From contig NC_053149.1 of the NCBI RefSeq assembly GCF_016808335.1, forward strand, positions 34,500,087 through 34,564,086: DNA of 64,000 nucleotides, given 5' to 3'. Both the position numbers and the translations under genes were made by a program. The notes below the pieces were generated by a model. The model was not told where the DNA came from, did no database searches, and saw nothing but the letters and a program-made list of their open reading frames with translations. This document shows positions 22,758 through 34,700 of the stretch, in pieces. Each line of letters starts with the position of its first letter. Within the stretch, counting starts at the first letter, position 1. This stretch comes from Panicum virgatum. Its lineage: Eukaryota; Streptophyta; Magnoliopsida; Poales; Poaceae.

Positions 22758-24139
22758 CAAATGGAGGCTTCATTTTCATAAAACAGTGGTAAAATCACAA
22801 AGTTACGGAAAGTGAGGGTAAAACTACAATTAGCATTCAAAGTAGGAGTAAAAACACCCACTCATCAAGAATAAATTTGCAAACCGCTCTACATGAGTGA
22901 CTTAGGTAAGATTTTCTAGAAAAATTGCTTGCCAAAATGAATTTGAAAAAAAATTACACACTCTTTGAAGTTCAGATGTGGGCCTAGAAATAGTTTCAAT
23001 ATTTCTAGAATAGCCCTTCTACAAGATAAAAGAAATTTAATGTAATAAATATATGTGGCAAACCTTCTATTCATCTATTTCAATCAAACTCTTACACAAC
23101 ATAGCAATTGATGCTTCCCTAGAAAAGTAGGTGAAGTGTTTATTGCAGAAGAAGACATAAGAGATACACATATCCAAACCTTGTTATCGCACCTTTAACA
23201 CTGATGTCCGTACAATCAACAATAGGGTCCCTACGAGGGTCTATGACCATACCGGTCTTCCACCTTATCTAAAACATACCGCAAAGGAAACCAAACTCCT
23301 TAGTTTGGCACCATCAACAACAATGATATCGGAGATCACAAGGGGCAGTGTGAGACAAGATGCACACACTTTGAGGATGGCATGGAGGTCCCTCTACAAC
23401 CGCTCCCAATAAACGGACCAAACAGGACTATAAAATCCAAAGGAAAAATGGGGATCTGATTGTTGCGAGGCTAAGTGGGGCGTTATTGAGATTCATGATC
23501 TGTGCCATCTTCCCGGGGACGCGTTGGTGGAATCAAGCCAAGTTTGGGCGGAGATGAACAACTTGTCCGGTAGAATTGTGATGCCTCAGCCATTGTGTTA
23601 CAACAAAATTGAGAAAATTCAAAATTGAATAGGAACACACATCAATTAGAATTTTAGAAAAACGAGAACACAAATACATCATTGTAACCAAAGGAGGTAG
23701 AGGTTAGCAATATCTTGAGCAGATTGAGCATGCAGAGGAGGCAACTCTAGTGACTCACTTGTGGCACGGGTGTCCGTAGCAGCTTGCTTCTGAGCAACTG
23801 GTGAATCGATGGTAGATTCTAGAACCAGATCTGAATTATCAATGCATCTGAGATAAATTAAATGGACAAATCAAACAGCTTCAACAGCTATAGTTCCTAA
23901 AAGAAAATTGACACAAATAGCTTTGCTATATGGTGCTTTTTATCCCTTGATTCACTCCTTTTGTAATCTTGTTCCAAGCACATCTCCTACGCCTACTAGC
24001 CAAATTGCCTCAGATTTACATATGGAGTAGAAAATTAGTCTGAGTGCAATTGGTGTATGCACTTCAAAATTCCATTGTTATTATTTTGTCTATGCTCAAT
24101 TTATTCAGTTCAATACTGAACTTTTACATGAGCATCACA
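22758..24139. other. Stretch without a recognised gene, downstream of PLATZ
   Basis: The part to about 22870 (gggtaaaactacaattagc and similar) may be the 3' end of the Mutator-like element. Around 23455-23600 a plus-strand frame (KWGVIEIHDLCHLPGDALVE) is coding-like in composition but short and unrecognised. Otherwise AT-rich, nothing seen. Confidence 0.3.
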
Positions 24140-25162
24140 TCAAAAGAATGGCGCGCGTTGGGGAATTCCCTTTCGCCGATGACGAGCAACCCTTTTTGCT
24201 GGTGGTTCTTCACTGTTGTTGTCATTACATATCTCTTTCTCACTCCTAGTATTTGAACCGCTACTGTTGCCAGCAGTCACTTCTTCCATTTCTTTATACT
24301 CAGAGCCATTCGCAACATCACTGGGCTTCTTCAAATCCTTTCTTATGCCCTTAAGCTACACCAAATATGTAAATCAATAAAAGAGGTTAGTTTGGAATGA
24401 ATATGGAAAATCAACATGACAGTTGCATTTCTTATTTTATATTGACTAAATGATAAATTCAGAAAGTGCATAAGAACTTACATTGCAACCAAGAGAGCAG
24501 AAACGAAATTTGTTAAGAAGGGCACGGTTACAGGTCTGACAGTTGTATAATGATGACGACAATGGACCACTAGTGCGCTGTTGTGGTCGCTCGTTCAAAA
24601 ATACAACCCTTGCACTGTTGATCACATAAGTTTGCACATCGCTAATATCAAGAATGTCCTCCAGTTCAGATACTTTTATGACATCATGATATGATGATCG
24701 CCTTATCTAAAAATTTAATAAAAATACATGAACAATTTTAGTCAATTTTTTAAAGAAAAGTACATACATCTTTATCACAGGTGCCAACATTATACGGATT
24801 TGCACATGTTCAAATTTGTAATAAAGTTTACCCAATTTTTTATAAGTCGATTAATTCCAAGGTGAAAGCCTTTACAGAAAGAGTTCAAAATCATAAACTA
24901 TTGCGTTGTATGGCAAGTAAAAAGATTGGATGTACAACTATATATAAATTCCTTTGGTTCTATAACCATTAACATAATATACCTGGAGTAAACGATGAGT
25001 CGAATGCTGATCTGAACGACAGTAATGGCAGAATGGTACCTCGCACTCGATGCAAAATAGGTTACACTCACTACGACTAGAAAGCATATGATCTCTGCAA
25101 GTGAGAAAGAATTGTGTTGCAAGCAATAGCTCTAGCCATGAAGGCACTGTCCCTCTTTTCAT
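24140..25162 (-). CDS. PLATZ zinc-binding protein, 206 residues, three exons
   Basis: PLATZ proteins are plant-specific, zinc-dependent DNA-binding nuclear factors. Known members act in seed filling, growth and stress, and maize Floury3 works with RNA polymerase III factors. Exons 24983-25162, 24482-24706 and 24140-24355 join in frame at GT-AG introns of 276 and 126 bp. Visible parts: SWLELLLATQFF at 8-19. The first zinc cluster is C22-x2-H25-x11-C37-x2-C40-x4-C45-x2-C48 followed by H53-x2-H56. The highly conserved block VQTYVINSARVVFLNERPQ spans 84-102. The second cluster is C116-x2-C119-x10-C130-x3-C134. The basic tail KRVARHRRKGIP is at 189-200. All expected zinc ligands are present, without stop or frameshift. 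Length is usual for the family. The start is the first ATG downstream of a TATA box. It is the only host gene here that looks functional. Which PLATZ subgroup it belongs to is not determined. Confidence 0.93.
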
Positions 25163-25226
25163 GGTAGAACCTAGTCTAGTATTTGATTTCTACAAATCTT
25201 GCACCTCGCAATAGAATGCAATGGAC

Positions 25227-25236
25227 ATATTTATAG
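25227..25236 (-). promoter_or_regulatory. TATA box of the PLATZ gene
   Basis: On the minus strand the sequence reads CTATAAATAT about 65-74 bases before the ATG. This implies a transcription start near 25200 and a short leader of roughly 40 bases. Confidence 0.6.
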
Positions 25237-25239
25237 CGA

Positions 25240-26279
25240 AACAACATTGAGGTACACACAGTTTCTTGATGAAACTATTGGCGTAGTAAGATATTTTACA
25301 TAATTTATTGATCTAGGAACATAAATGCTGGCTAGAAATAGTTGTACCTACAATTGCTGTTTTTTATTTAGTATCCTATTTGCTAGCTGTTAAACAAAAA
25401 AACAAAATATTTGGCATATCATTTCCAATAGATGTAAGTTAGTGTTGTCTAAGATATGCAAGCATAATTTTTTATGTACAACATAGAATTATTAAATTGA
25501 AAACGTTACCTTTTCTTTTAGTGGTATGTTATTTATGACAGTTATTGATTACAAAATAATTACATATTTAGCAATATCCATGAAAATAAATAGGTCACAA
25601 TTCCTGAGTCGCGGCATTGGTCTTGAAAATCATTTAGTTACCTATGAGAAGATTGCTTGATGAGCATAAGCTGAAGTAGTAGTCCTACAGTAATCTAAAT
25701 TATAGCAAATGGTTTGGATATTTATTAATTATTGCTAATTTAACTATTATAGATCTACGCCAATGATTCCTAATATATATATATTGGATTCGATATTATT
25801 TGTTTACTATCTAGAGGCTACTATTATTTGGATCTGCCAGCCAGTGTAACGGTACACATAGCTATGATATCCTCTAGATAAGGATACCAAACACACTGTC
25901 ATCTAGATAGCAACAATGGCCATAGTATCCTCTAGACAACAACTGTCAGAATACCCATTCTACTGCCTTTTTTGTGACCTTCAGAGAGTCTTGTACTTCA
26001 AGAATTTGGCTAATGGAAAAACACCACCTTTACAATGATCCTTTGAATGGAATTGGTCATTAGATTCGACTTGTTGTTCAAAATATTTGAAAGCAGTCTC
26101 TGGCATATTATTGTAAGGTGATTCATTCATATGCCTATGGTATACTATCCTTTATGATTTTGATTTTTCCCATATGAGGACATGTCCAAACCACATGGCT
26201 TCTTTGGTCACACATATGTGACATTTTGGAGGTCGGTGTGGTCTCCAAACCACATGTTTGATGTGTATTTTATTGCTGA
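25240..26279. other. AT-rich PLATZ upstream region
   Basis: No reading frame. This would contain the distal PLATZ promoter. At about 25815-25940 a segment (tctagaggct, cctctagataagg, cctctagacaac) repeats the word ctctaga several times. Nothing else recognised. Confidence 0.35.
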
Positions 26280-27310
26280 AAGGATGGAGTGGTCACCGAG
26301 AGGGGGGTGAATAGAAAATTTCTACAATTGACTAAACTTAAACCCATTATTAGATCAAAACCGATTCTTGATGGTCATGATACCCCAATTCCGACCACCA
26401 AATTTTTTGGAACAAAGGAGTATAAGCTAAGATTTAGTCACAATTTCATTAAATAGCAAAGTTCCATGAGCTTCAGTGGATATTTCATACATGTAACAGG
26501 TTTACCAAAATTTGGCTAAAATCGGGCAAGAGCCAGGTTCGACAGACCCAATAGGTTTTACCGACCTAGGCCCAAGCCACCCCTCTGGCTCAGCTTCGCC
26601 CACATGCAAGAAGTACAGAATCAATACCGAGTGTTGGACCAAGGTTAGTTTGATCCTAGGGATGTGGTGTACTAAAGTGTACCGCCCTTGGATCCATGGG
26701 GCCACTAAAGAAATATAATTCCACGGCTTTGGACCATCTCCAGAAGATATCCAACCAATGTCTAGGAGATGATTTGTGGTGTTGGAGGGGCTGAGGCGGT
26801 GGATCCTAGAGTCTGTTGACCATCCAGGTTCCACCAAACCTAGCCCCATAGCCAACCAATGTTGGCTCACCTCTACTAGTACACCCTGCCTCCTGGACAC
26901 TTCGTGCTAGAACAATACACAGCATCTAGGATCTCTCTACTTCACTTAGTTAGGCTAGCTAATTCATGAGTTATAGTCGAGTTGAGCTTAGTCTTAGATT
27001 TAAGAGTCATGCTTATGAGTTTTGATATAAGCTCTTGTATCCTTTACTTTCCTCTTTATAAGACTTTTGAGTTATCAATAAAGAATATCTTCTATCTATC
27101 ATGATTCCTTTACATTTCGACATTACTTTGCACTAGTGTTAGATTTCTATTTTAGACTATATTAACTAGACCATAAGGTAGAGTTCTTTTATCTTAGCCT
27201 TTTGTTTACTAGTTTCTCGCTTTCCATTAATCAAAAGGTGGTTGCTCATATGATCCAAGGGTAAGTATTAGGATACTTCTATAAATGTGTTGCTTACAGT
27301 TGTATCCTAG
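26280..27310. repeat. Possible remnant of an old LTR retrotransposon
   Basis: The phrase ggtcaccgagaggggggtgaatag at 26292-26315 resembles a block I associate with LTRs of Copia elements of the SIRE/Maximus type in grasses. A later aataaag near 27078 could be a poly(A) signal. No clear ends or proteins are seen. The 132-codon minus-strand frame at 26502-26900 has no family features. Confidence 0.25.
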
Positions 27311-27327
27311 TTAGAATTAGACCCAGT

Positions 27328-27755
27328 TGTCGGTGTTTAGCTACCAAGCCTGCTCAGGGATACCCTTAGCAGTAGTGTTGTAGGCAAGGGATCAACTAGC
27401 TCTGGAACTCGATGGTGCAAGGAACACAAGCATTTAGACAGGTTCGGACCGCGAGGTGCATAATACCCTATGTCCTGTGTGGCTGCTTGTATTGCCTTAG
27501 GTGTTGTTATGGTTGTCTCTATTTCGAGGGGGTCCATGGCCGCCCTTATATACTCTGGAGCGACAGGGTTACATGAAAAGTACTAGCCGAGTACTGTTAG
27601 AGTCCAACTACAACCCGGTCAGGTAGTTTCCTTATACTACAGTTAGTTCTATGTCTATTTGGATAGTTACAAAAGAGGTAAGGTACATACATGTGTTATC
27701 CCTTACTCTAGAACATTCTATGCCTATGAGGAGTCCCGCTGCATCGGGTCTAACA
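27328..27755 (-). repeat. 3' LTR of element C (428 bp)
   Basis: Reverse complement starts TGTTAGACCCGATG directly after a purine run and ends AAACACCGACA. Part of it (gacaggttcggaccgcgaggtgcataataccc) is recognisable in the LTRs of A and B. A TATA-like ttatata lies at about 27545. The bases before it (ccagt, 27323-27327) would be one target duplication copy. Confidence 0.8.
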
Positions 27756-27768
27756 AGCCCCCGAGCTC
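27756..27768 (-). promoter_or_regulatory. Polypurine tract of element C
   Basis: On the minus strand GAGCTCGGGGGCT directly precedes the LTR start. Element B has ctcgggggct in the same place (51348-51357). Confidence 0.7.
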
Positions 27769-28411
27769 TTCGTAGCTGAGTCCTGCAAGCATTGAGTACT
27801 TGTAGAGGCATCTTTGAGTACTTCAAGTGATCTGAACATCCGTCTGGTGCTCCTAGTCCTTCCTTTGAATACTTCAAGTAGTCTTCCAAGTACTAATTGG
27901 TTGCTCTGAGGCTGTGAGGTGCTCTAGCCCCGAAATCTTGATCATACATGGTGCGCGAAGTACTCGCGCTCCATATGGAGTAGCCCTCGAGCCTTAGGTT
28001 GAATCGTAGAATCAGGCTGAGGGTCACTTCAGTATTTTTCTTCTTTATTTTCCAAAAAAATTAAAAATAAACCATTGATGCCACGTATCCCGTAGTCCCC
28101 CGAGCCTTGAATGTAAATCCAACATTTAGATTTGAGGATCTAAAACTCGTGGCAAAGGAACCTTATTCTGACGATGTCAGTGAACCACTCAGGATTCGGT
28201 TTAAACAGAGGATGTCTTGCAGTCTTCCATAAATTTACCACATTGCCATCCGCAAGGTTATTTAACCATTTGGTGACTCCTTAGGGTTTTACCCCTTGTC
28301 TCTCCTGGCCACCGTCATTTTAGATCAAAACCTTCCTCCTTCTCACTCCTCTGCCTTCCATTGCTCTAAGCCTCTCCTATAGCCCCCGAACCTTTCTTAG
28401 AGGATTAGCTC
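27769..28411. other. Upstream region of the element C antisense gene
   Basis: No reading frame. A pyrimidine-rich stretch (ccttcctccttctcactcctctgcc) close to the ATG at 28412 looks like a plant 5' leader. Confidence 0.4.
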
Positions 28412-30688
28412 ATGACATCAAGGATAGCTCCCAGGAAGACTAAGGGAAAAGGCCAAGTTGAAGAGGTTGCCGATCTTCCAAAGGGTTGGAAAAAGTGCAA
28501 GATGTTAGAATCTGATGTACTTGAACTAGAGAATATGAAGATCCTACAAAGCCGTGCTATCATTCAATGGCGTGATGCAGAAGGAGAAGATCCCCCATAT
28601 GAAGGTACCCTTGAAATCGTCATTTTCGCGATTTCGTAGAACGCGGGCTTGCTATTCTGATTTCTGATTTCCTTCAAGCTCTTCTTAGATTTTGGGGAAT
28701 TCAATTGCACCACCTTACCCCTCAATCTATTCTTCACCTTTCCATTTTTCACACATTTGTGCGAGGCTTTCCTTGGTGTCGAGCCACAATTCCATCTTTT
28801 CCACTGTTTCTTTTTCCTTCGACCAATTCCGAGCGCCAGCAAGCCTACTGAAGTAGGCGGTGATGAGCTGGTGCTTCGTCCGGAAAACAAAAGCGAGTAC
28901 CTTTCCTACCGCCCCTCAAGTAAAGGGGTCGAGTGGAAAAGTTACTGGTTTTACGTTGGAAACTTCGAATCCCCCCTGCCAGAGCGTACTCCAGAGGCTC
29001 CTAAGGCAAAAGAATGCTGGATGAGCCCCAGTGCTGGCGGGGATCAAGTTCAAAAACTTCGAGTTGCCATTGCCAAACTTAAGAAGAAAGGAGTGACCGG
29101 AGGAACTGTGGTATATTCCTACATCAGTCGTCGGGTGCAGCCCTTGCAAAGAAGAGTGAACCCAGGATTCAGATATGAAGGCCAGGATGATCCGTCCAGG
29201 TTCAGTCCTGAGAAGATAAACGCCTCTGATCTATTCAAAAGGTGCTGCAAAGTACTCCATGAGTTTGAGAAGGTTCCAATCCCCCCCCCACACTTTGTTT
29301 AATATTAAGAATCCACCTGAAGATACTTGGGTATGTAGTCGACAGTGTTGATCGAGTACTCTTCTTACTGTTTTCAGTAGCCATAATCATCTGATATGAA
29401 TTTTGTTGATAAATGTGAAGGCGTGGCATTGTTTACCTCCACCTCCTCTTGTTGCCCCTGCTTCTTCAGATGCTGGGTCTGATGAGGACAATCAGACTCT
29501 AGCTACCGTTCTTGCAAGGAAACGAAAAGGGAGCCCAGGACCCTCCCTTCTGTAAAGAAAGGCCATTCAGATTCCGAAATCAGTTTTTGTTCCTTTGTCT
29601 TGACTTTGCTTCTTTAGAATCCAATTTCTGCCCGAGCATGAAAAAGCTAAAATTTAGAATGTCCACAATTGGTGCCATAGCAGCCCAGAGTCTTCAGCTC
29701 AAGCTACTCCCGATTCTCCAATATTGGGATTAGTTGAGGATTCTGCCAGTGCTGGTACACAAGGAGCGGCTACTTCTACAAGAGCAGAGAAATCCACTCC
29801 AATTTTGACCGCTAATGAAAAGACTGGAGGATCGGCTAGTGATGGGGTCCGGATAAGACCCTTCCATTCTCTTCCCACCTCTATTCAAGAAAGGCTGGGG
29901 GTAGAGCTGTTTGATGACCCCTGAGAATATGCAGAAGTTGCAGGATAGAATGAAGTGGTGCTACGGCTTCATGCGAGTAAGTTTGTGTCTTCTCGAGTAC
30001 TTTCTTGTGTCAAGTAGCTTTTACAATTGAGATATATACTTCTCCTTGTAGGATGTTGCCAACCATTCCTTCTTGAAGTCCAATGCGTTGTACAAAACGT
30101 TGGACAATAGAAAACTTCTCGCTGAAAAGGATGCTTTGATTGCCAAGCGCTGGGATGAGTATCTCGATATGCGGAACAAGTTTACAAAGCAAACCATCAG
30201 CATACTCGAGAAAGCTATCTCCTCAAGCAGCAAATCAAGAGCCTGGAGGAAGAGAAGAAGAAACTCTAGGAGCAGAGTCTTCTCAAGCCGGTAAGTACTC
30301 AATCTTGCTTAATTGTTTTTGCGAGTTGTCCCCAGAGTTGACAAGGTCTTGATGTTGTCCAAATCCAATGAGTGAACATGAACGAATGGTGGCTGCTGCC
30401 TAGCGAGTTGTGGATATGGTAGATCCACAGGAAGAAGGGACATCGAGTACGAAATCCTTGGTCGAACGCTTAGAAGAAGCTCCCAAGAAGATACTCGTCT
30501 ACCATTCCTCCACCACCAAATCTTATGTTGCTCACTTGCTTGGCCTTGTGAAATTATACTGGCGTCATGCCACTTTGGCTCCTCTAGCTTCTGGATTTGT
30601 CGTCGACTGCTTGGTGGAAAACTTCCTCCGATATCGTAACGAAGCGGAGCCACTGGCGGAGGAGATCATTAAGAGCTTAGAAAGCTAG
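28412..30688 (+). pseudogene. Antisense gene of Tat element C ('putative gypsy type transposon' protein)
   Basis: This gene runs opposite to gag-pol and lies between pol and the 3' LTR, as known for Tat elements such as RIRE2 and Grande. Its role is unknown. The first exon begins MTSRIAPRKTKGKGQVEE. From about 28620 the typical domain follows: FLQALLRFWGIQLHHLTPQ, then VEWKSYWFYVGNFESPLP and a charged tail. Later exon-like pieces (30052-30290, 30408-30688) encode a coiled-coil-like end with YHSSTTKSYVAHLLGLVKLYW, stop at 30686-30688. A single-base frameshift near 28628 and another near 28757 break the domain, so this copy is a pseudogene. Pfam's Transposase_28 is the family I believe it fits. 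Confidence 0.65.
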
Positions 30689-30990
30689 ATTCTTGTAGTG
30701 CCCTTGGATCTGTGTATAAGAACACATATTATTGATGTATAAATCAAGTTTTTGCCCTGTTGATGTATTATCATAAGCTTGTTCTGATATCGTAGGGCTC
30801 ATGAATGTAAACAATCCTATAAAGCAGATATTTTTGAGGTGTACCAGTATAAAACCGATGTACCTACACTTGATCTACGCCTTGTAAAGGGAGAGCAAGT
30901 TGTCCATAGGGTGAAAACCCACTACTCGACTCTTCTGTGTCCTGCCAAGGAGTGAGTTTTACGAGTATGGTGTTTTTGTTAAATACTAGA

Positions 30991-31510
30991 GTAACCTCCG
31001 AAAAGTTATCCGGTTGGAGTGAACCTCGTCAGGTTACCCAAGTGGGAGAAACTCTTTTGGAGATATCCAAAACCTACTCGAGCGAGCGAGTAGGATGTCC
31101 TTTTCACGGACTGGAGTAACCTCAAAAAGTTGACCGATTGGGGTGAACCTCGTCAGATTACCCGAGTGGGAAAAACTTTTTAAAGATATCCAAAACCTAC
31201 TCGAGCGAGCGAGTAAGGTGTCCTATATAAGGGCAGGAGAAGACTTTTGTAGAATTGACCAGTTGGGATGAACCTTAGAAGGTTCCCAAAGTGGGAAAAA
31301 TCTTGTAAAGTTTCTCAAGTTAGGCCATAGCCTACAGACTACACGAGCTAGTGAGTAATATATCCTGTTCTAAGGATAAGGATGTGACCCGCATAGTTAT
31401 CCAGTTAGGATGAACCTCGCGAGGTTACCCGAGTGGGAAAAACTGTGTGGGTTATCCATATTAGACTATCCATGTTGGAGTGAATCCCTTAGGATTACCC
31501 TGGTTGGAAA
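30991..31510. repeat. Tandem repeats in element C, about 125-140 bp per unit
   Basis: Four units share the phrases gtaacctc, gttggagtgaacctcgtcaggttaccc and gtgggaaaaac. Starts lie at 30991 and 31116, with later, more diverged ones about 124 and 142 bp on. The spacer 30689-30990 before them is AT-rich and empty. Position between integrase and the antisense gene matches that of the unrelated 114-bp repeats of B. Confidence 0.75.
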
Positions 31511-31666
31511 AACTTTGTTTTGACTTTTAGTAGTCGATCTTGTCAGAAAGTTCCTGATAGGCTTGTAGATATCAGCTTGATTGCCTCCCTTAATCTAGTC
31601 GATAGGTATTTGGAAACCAGCACTTTATTAAGAAAATCAACTAACACCTTTATCATACAACCGGAT

Positions 31667-32800
31667 TAGGGATAAAAGTTGTATAAGTGCTCGATATTCC
31701 AAGAATTGGGTACTTCATTGCCATCAGCATCGGTAATTCTATAGGATCCTAGTCTTGTAACCTTAGAGACAATAAAAGGTCCTTCCCATCTTGAATTGAG
31801 CTTGTGCATGCCTGTTTCATCTTAAATACGTCATAGTACCAGATCTCCCACACTAAAAGATCTTTGCTGGACATTACGATCGTGGTAGCGTCTGACTCCT
31901 TGGAGGTATCTAGCCGACTAAGTCAAAGCATTAATCCTTGCTTCCTCGACTGAATCCAACTCAAGTTGTCGAGCTTCATCTGCTTCTCCTTCCTGATAGG
32001 CCTCGACTCTTGGAGATTTCCACATTATGTGTGCAGGCAATATGGCTTCTGATCCATATATAAGGAAGAAAGGAGATTGTCCAGTAGCTTTGTTGGGTTG
32101 AGTTCGCAGCCCCCAGACCATATGAGGTAGCTCTTGGATCTACTTGCCACCCTTCTTGGAATTGGCATCATAGATTCTCTTTTTTTAAGCCACCGAGAAT
32201 CAAACCGTTGATGCGTTCCACCTGACCATTGGCTCTTGGATGGGCCATGGATGCATACTTGACCTCAATGCAAGAATTATCACAGAAATCTCCAAAAGAT
32301 TGCAAAGTGAAATTGGAAACCAAGTCAGTAATCATCATGTGAGGAAAACCAAACTGATGTATGATGTCTGAGATGAAATCCACTGCTCTATTTGACGAGA
32401 TCTTAACGATTGGTTTGTACTCGATCCACTTAGTAAACTTGTTGACTGCTACCAATATAAATTAAATCCCCCTGGCACTGTAGTTAGAGGTCTGATCATG
32501 TCCAGGCTCCAGCATGTGAATGGCCAAGACGGAGGAATTGTAATCATGTTGTGGGCTGGAACACGAGCTTGCTTGCTGAAGAATTGACATCCAAGACACC
32601 TCTTGACGAGGTCCTCCACATAGGATATGGCTGTTGGCTAGAAAAAACCCGATCTATAGGCTTTTCCAACCAATGTTCTTGATGCGGCATGGTTGACGCA
32701 GATGCCTTCATGAATTTCCCTTAAGATATCATTGCCTTCCTCTAAAGTGACGCACTTCATGAGGATTCCTGAAGCAGAGCGTTTGTACAAGTCGTCGGCA
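31667..32800 (-). pseudogene. Element C integrase, catalytic Asp replaced
   Basis: Core motifs read VAVNKFTKWIE, MITDLVSNF and NGQVERINGL. In A and B the first is VAIDKFTKWIE, so the first catalytic Asp is Asn here, and the Gly after the second Asp is Val. A Cys-x2-Cys-type zinc region lies upstream near 32570-32700. The polyprotein ends with WNIEHLYNFYP at about 31669. Frameshifts separate 32168-32455 from 31918-32121. With the D-to-N change it should not integrate DNA even if made. Confidence 0.8.
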
Positions 32801-32811
32801 ACCAAGATGAA

Positions 32812-33395
32812 TCATTTGCTTCTCCGGATGATGCGAGCAGCTTGAATGCTTTTTGCCTCAATGCCTAGTGGAAGCTTGAACTCCTTGATGAAGTCGATGA
32901 AGGGAATCCTCCAGTCTTCCTCAACCATCAATACCTCTCTGACTGTGGCCATAGCCTCCATGTCAGTGGTTGAGTGATTTTGGATTTTGACTGAAGGATG
33001 GTGCAGTTCTTGTACAAAGACTCCGGGTGGGATGTTGGCTCGAGTAGATCCAAGTTTGGAAAGGACATCGGCTCTCACATTGTCATCACGATCAACATGG
33101 TGGGTCTCCAATCTTTCCGCCATGTATGCATCCATTGTTTCCTTTTTGATGTCCCACTCCTTATTGACTTGCTGGACGACGAGTAGAGAGTCGGCATACA
33201 CAAGTAGTCGCTTGATACCGAGGAAAACTGCTAGGCGAAGCCCGTGCAAGAGTGCCTCGTATTCTGCTTCGTTATTGGAGACGTCAAATAGGATTTGGAG
33301 CACATACTTGAGCTGTTCTCCTTTGGGTGAGATGAATAGTACTCTAGCACCACCTCCTTCAAGCTTGAGTGAACCATCGAAATACATCACCCAAT
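32812..33395 (-). pseudogene. Element C second (Tat-type) RNase H-like domain
   Basis: [47 protein letters not shown] and the later THHVDRDDNVRADVLSKLG are the hallmark stretches of the Tat second RNase H-like domain. The frame is open over 190 codons. It has no start of its own in nature and is part of the polyprotein. Downstream sequence to integrase has a stop. Confidence 0.8.
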
Positions 33396-34700
33396 GCTCG
33401 GGAATGTTGGGGGGGTGCTGGCACTTTGTTTTCCCGCCATTCAGCCAAGAAATCGACTAGAGCCTGCGACTTGATAGTTGTCCTGGGCTTGAACTTGATT
33501 TCGAGTGCTCCCAGTTCTATTGTCCACTTTGAAATTCTTCCAGTGGCATCCCGATTGTGGAGTATATCCGCCAATGGGAAGTCAGTACGAACTGAGATCT
33601 TGTACTCGTCGAAGTAGTGGCGGAGCTTCCTGGAGGTGATGAGGATTCCATAGAGAATTTTCATAATTGAAGGGTATCCGACCTTTGATTCATAAAGTAC
33701 TTTACTGATAAAGTAGACTGTCCTCTGGACACCGTAGGCGTGACCTTCCTCCAGTCGTTCGATCACGATTGTTGTGCTGACTACGTGAGTAGTTGCTGCT
33801 ATGTAGAGGAGTAGTTCCTCTCTAGGTAGTGGAGCAGTGAGTATTGGCGGTGACTGGAGGTGCTGCTTGAGATTCTTGAGTGCTTCCGCCACCTCTAGGG
33901 TTCACTGGAATTTATCTTGTTGTTTTAGAGGCTTGAAGAAGGGTAAGCCCCGTTCCCCAAGTCTAGACAAGAATCTGTTTAAGGCTGCCATGCAACCTGT
34001 AAGCTTCTGAACATCCTTGATTGTTGCTGGAGCATCCATAGCCATGATGGCATTGATCTTCTCTGGGTTAGCTTTGATTCCTTTGAGACTGACAATGAAT
34101 CTAAGTAGTTTTCCAAAGGGTATGCCAAAGACACACTTGGTTGGGTTAAGTTTCCAGCGAAACTTACGGAGGCTGTTGAAGGTTTCTTCCAAGTCAGCAA
34201 TGAACTGATCTTGAGTCTTGGTCTTGATGACGACATCGTCAACGTAGGCTTCAACATTGCGATGTAGCTGATTTGCAAAACACAGATGTATCGCCTGCTG
34301 GTAGGTAGCACCTGCGTTCTTCAATCCAAAGGACATTGTCTTGTACGCGTAAGCCCCATAAGGGGTGATGACTGTCGTCTTGATCTGATCTTCTTCTTTG
34401 AGGGCGATCTGGTGATAACCAGAGTAGCAGTCGAGGAAGGATAGCAGAACGCATCCTGCTGTAGAGTTGCTTACCTGATCTATGCATGGTAGCCCGAAAG
34501 GATCCTTTGGGCAATTCTTGTTCAGGTCAGTGTAGTCGACGCACATCCTCCACTCGTTGTTCTTCTTTTGGACAAGTACAGGGTTGGCTAGCCACTCGGT
34601 GTGGTAGACCTCCTTGATGAACCCTACTACGAGTAGTTTTGCCAGCTCTTTCTTGATGGCTTCTCGATTATACGGGGAGAACCGTCATAGTCGCTGCTTC
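33396..34700 (-). pseudogene. Element C reverse transcriptase and RNase H
   Basis: RT motifs: [40 protein letters not shown] and the active-site AYVDDVV. The RNase H part has PILTAPLPREELLLYIA and RKLRHYFDEYKI. A stop at about 33900 (where A and B read on after KFE) separates the two open parts, and upstream of 34546 there is a further stop in the leading helix. Motif residues are kept. Confidence 0.82.

Noticed and set aside
26502..26900. 132-codon minus-strand frame in the PLATZ upstream region
   Set aside because: No recognised domain, no splice context, and it lies in likely old repeat sequence.
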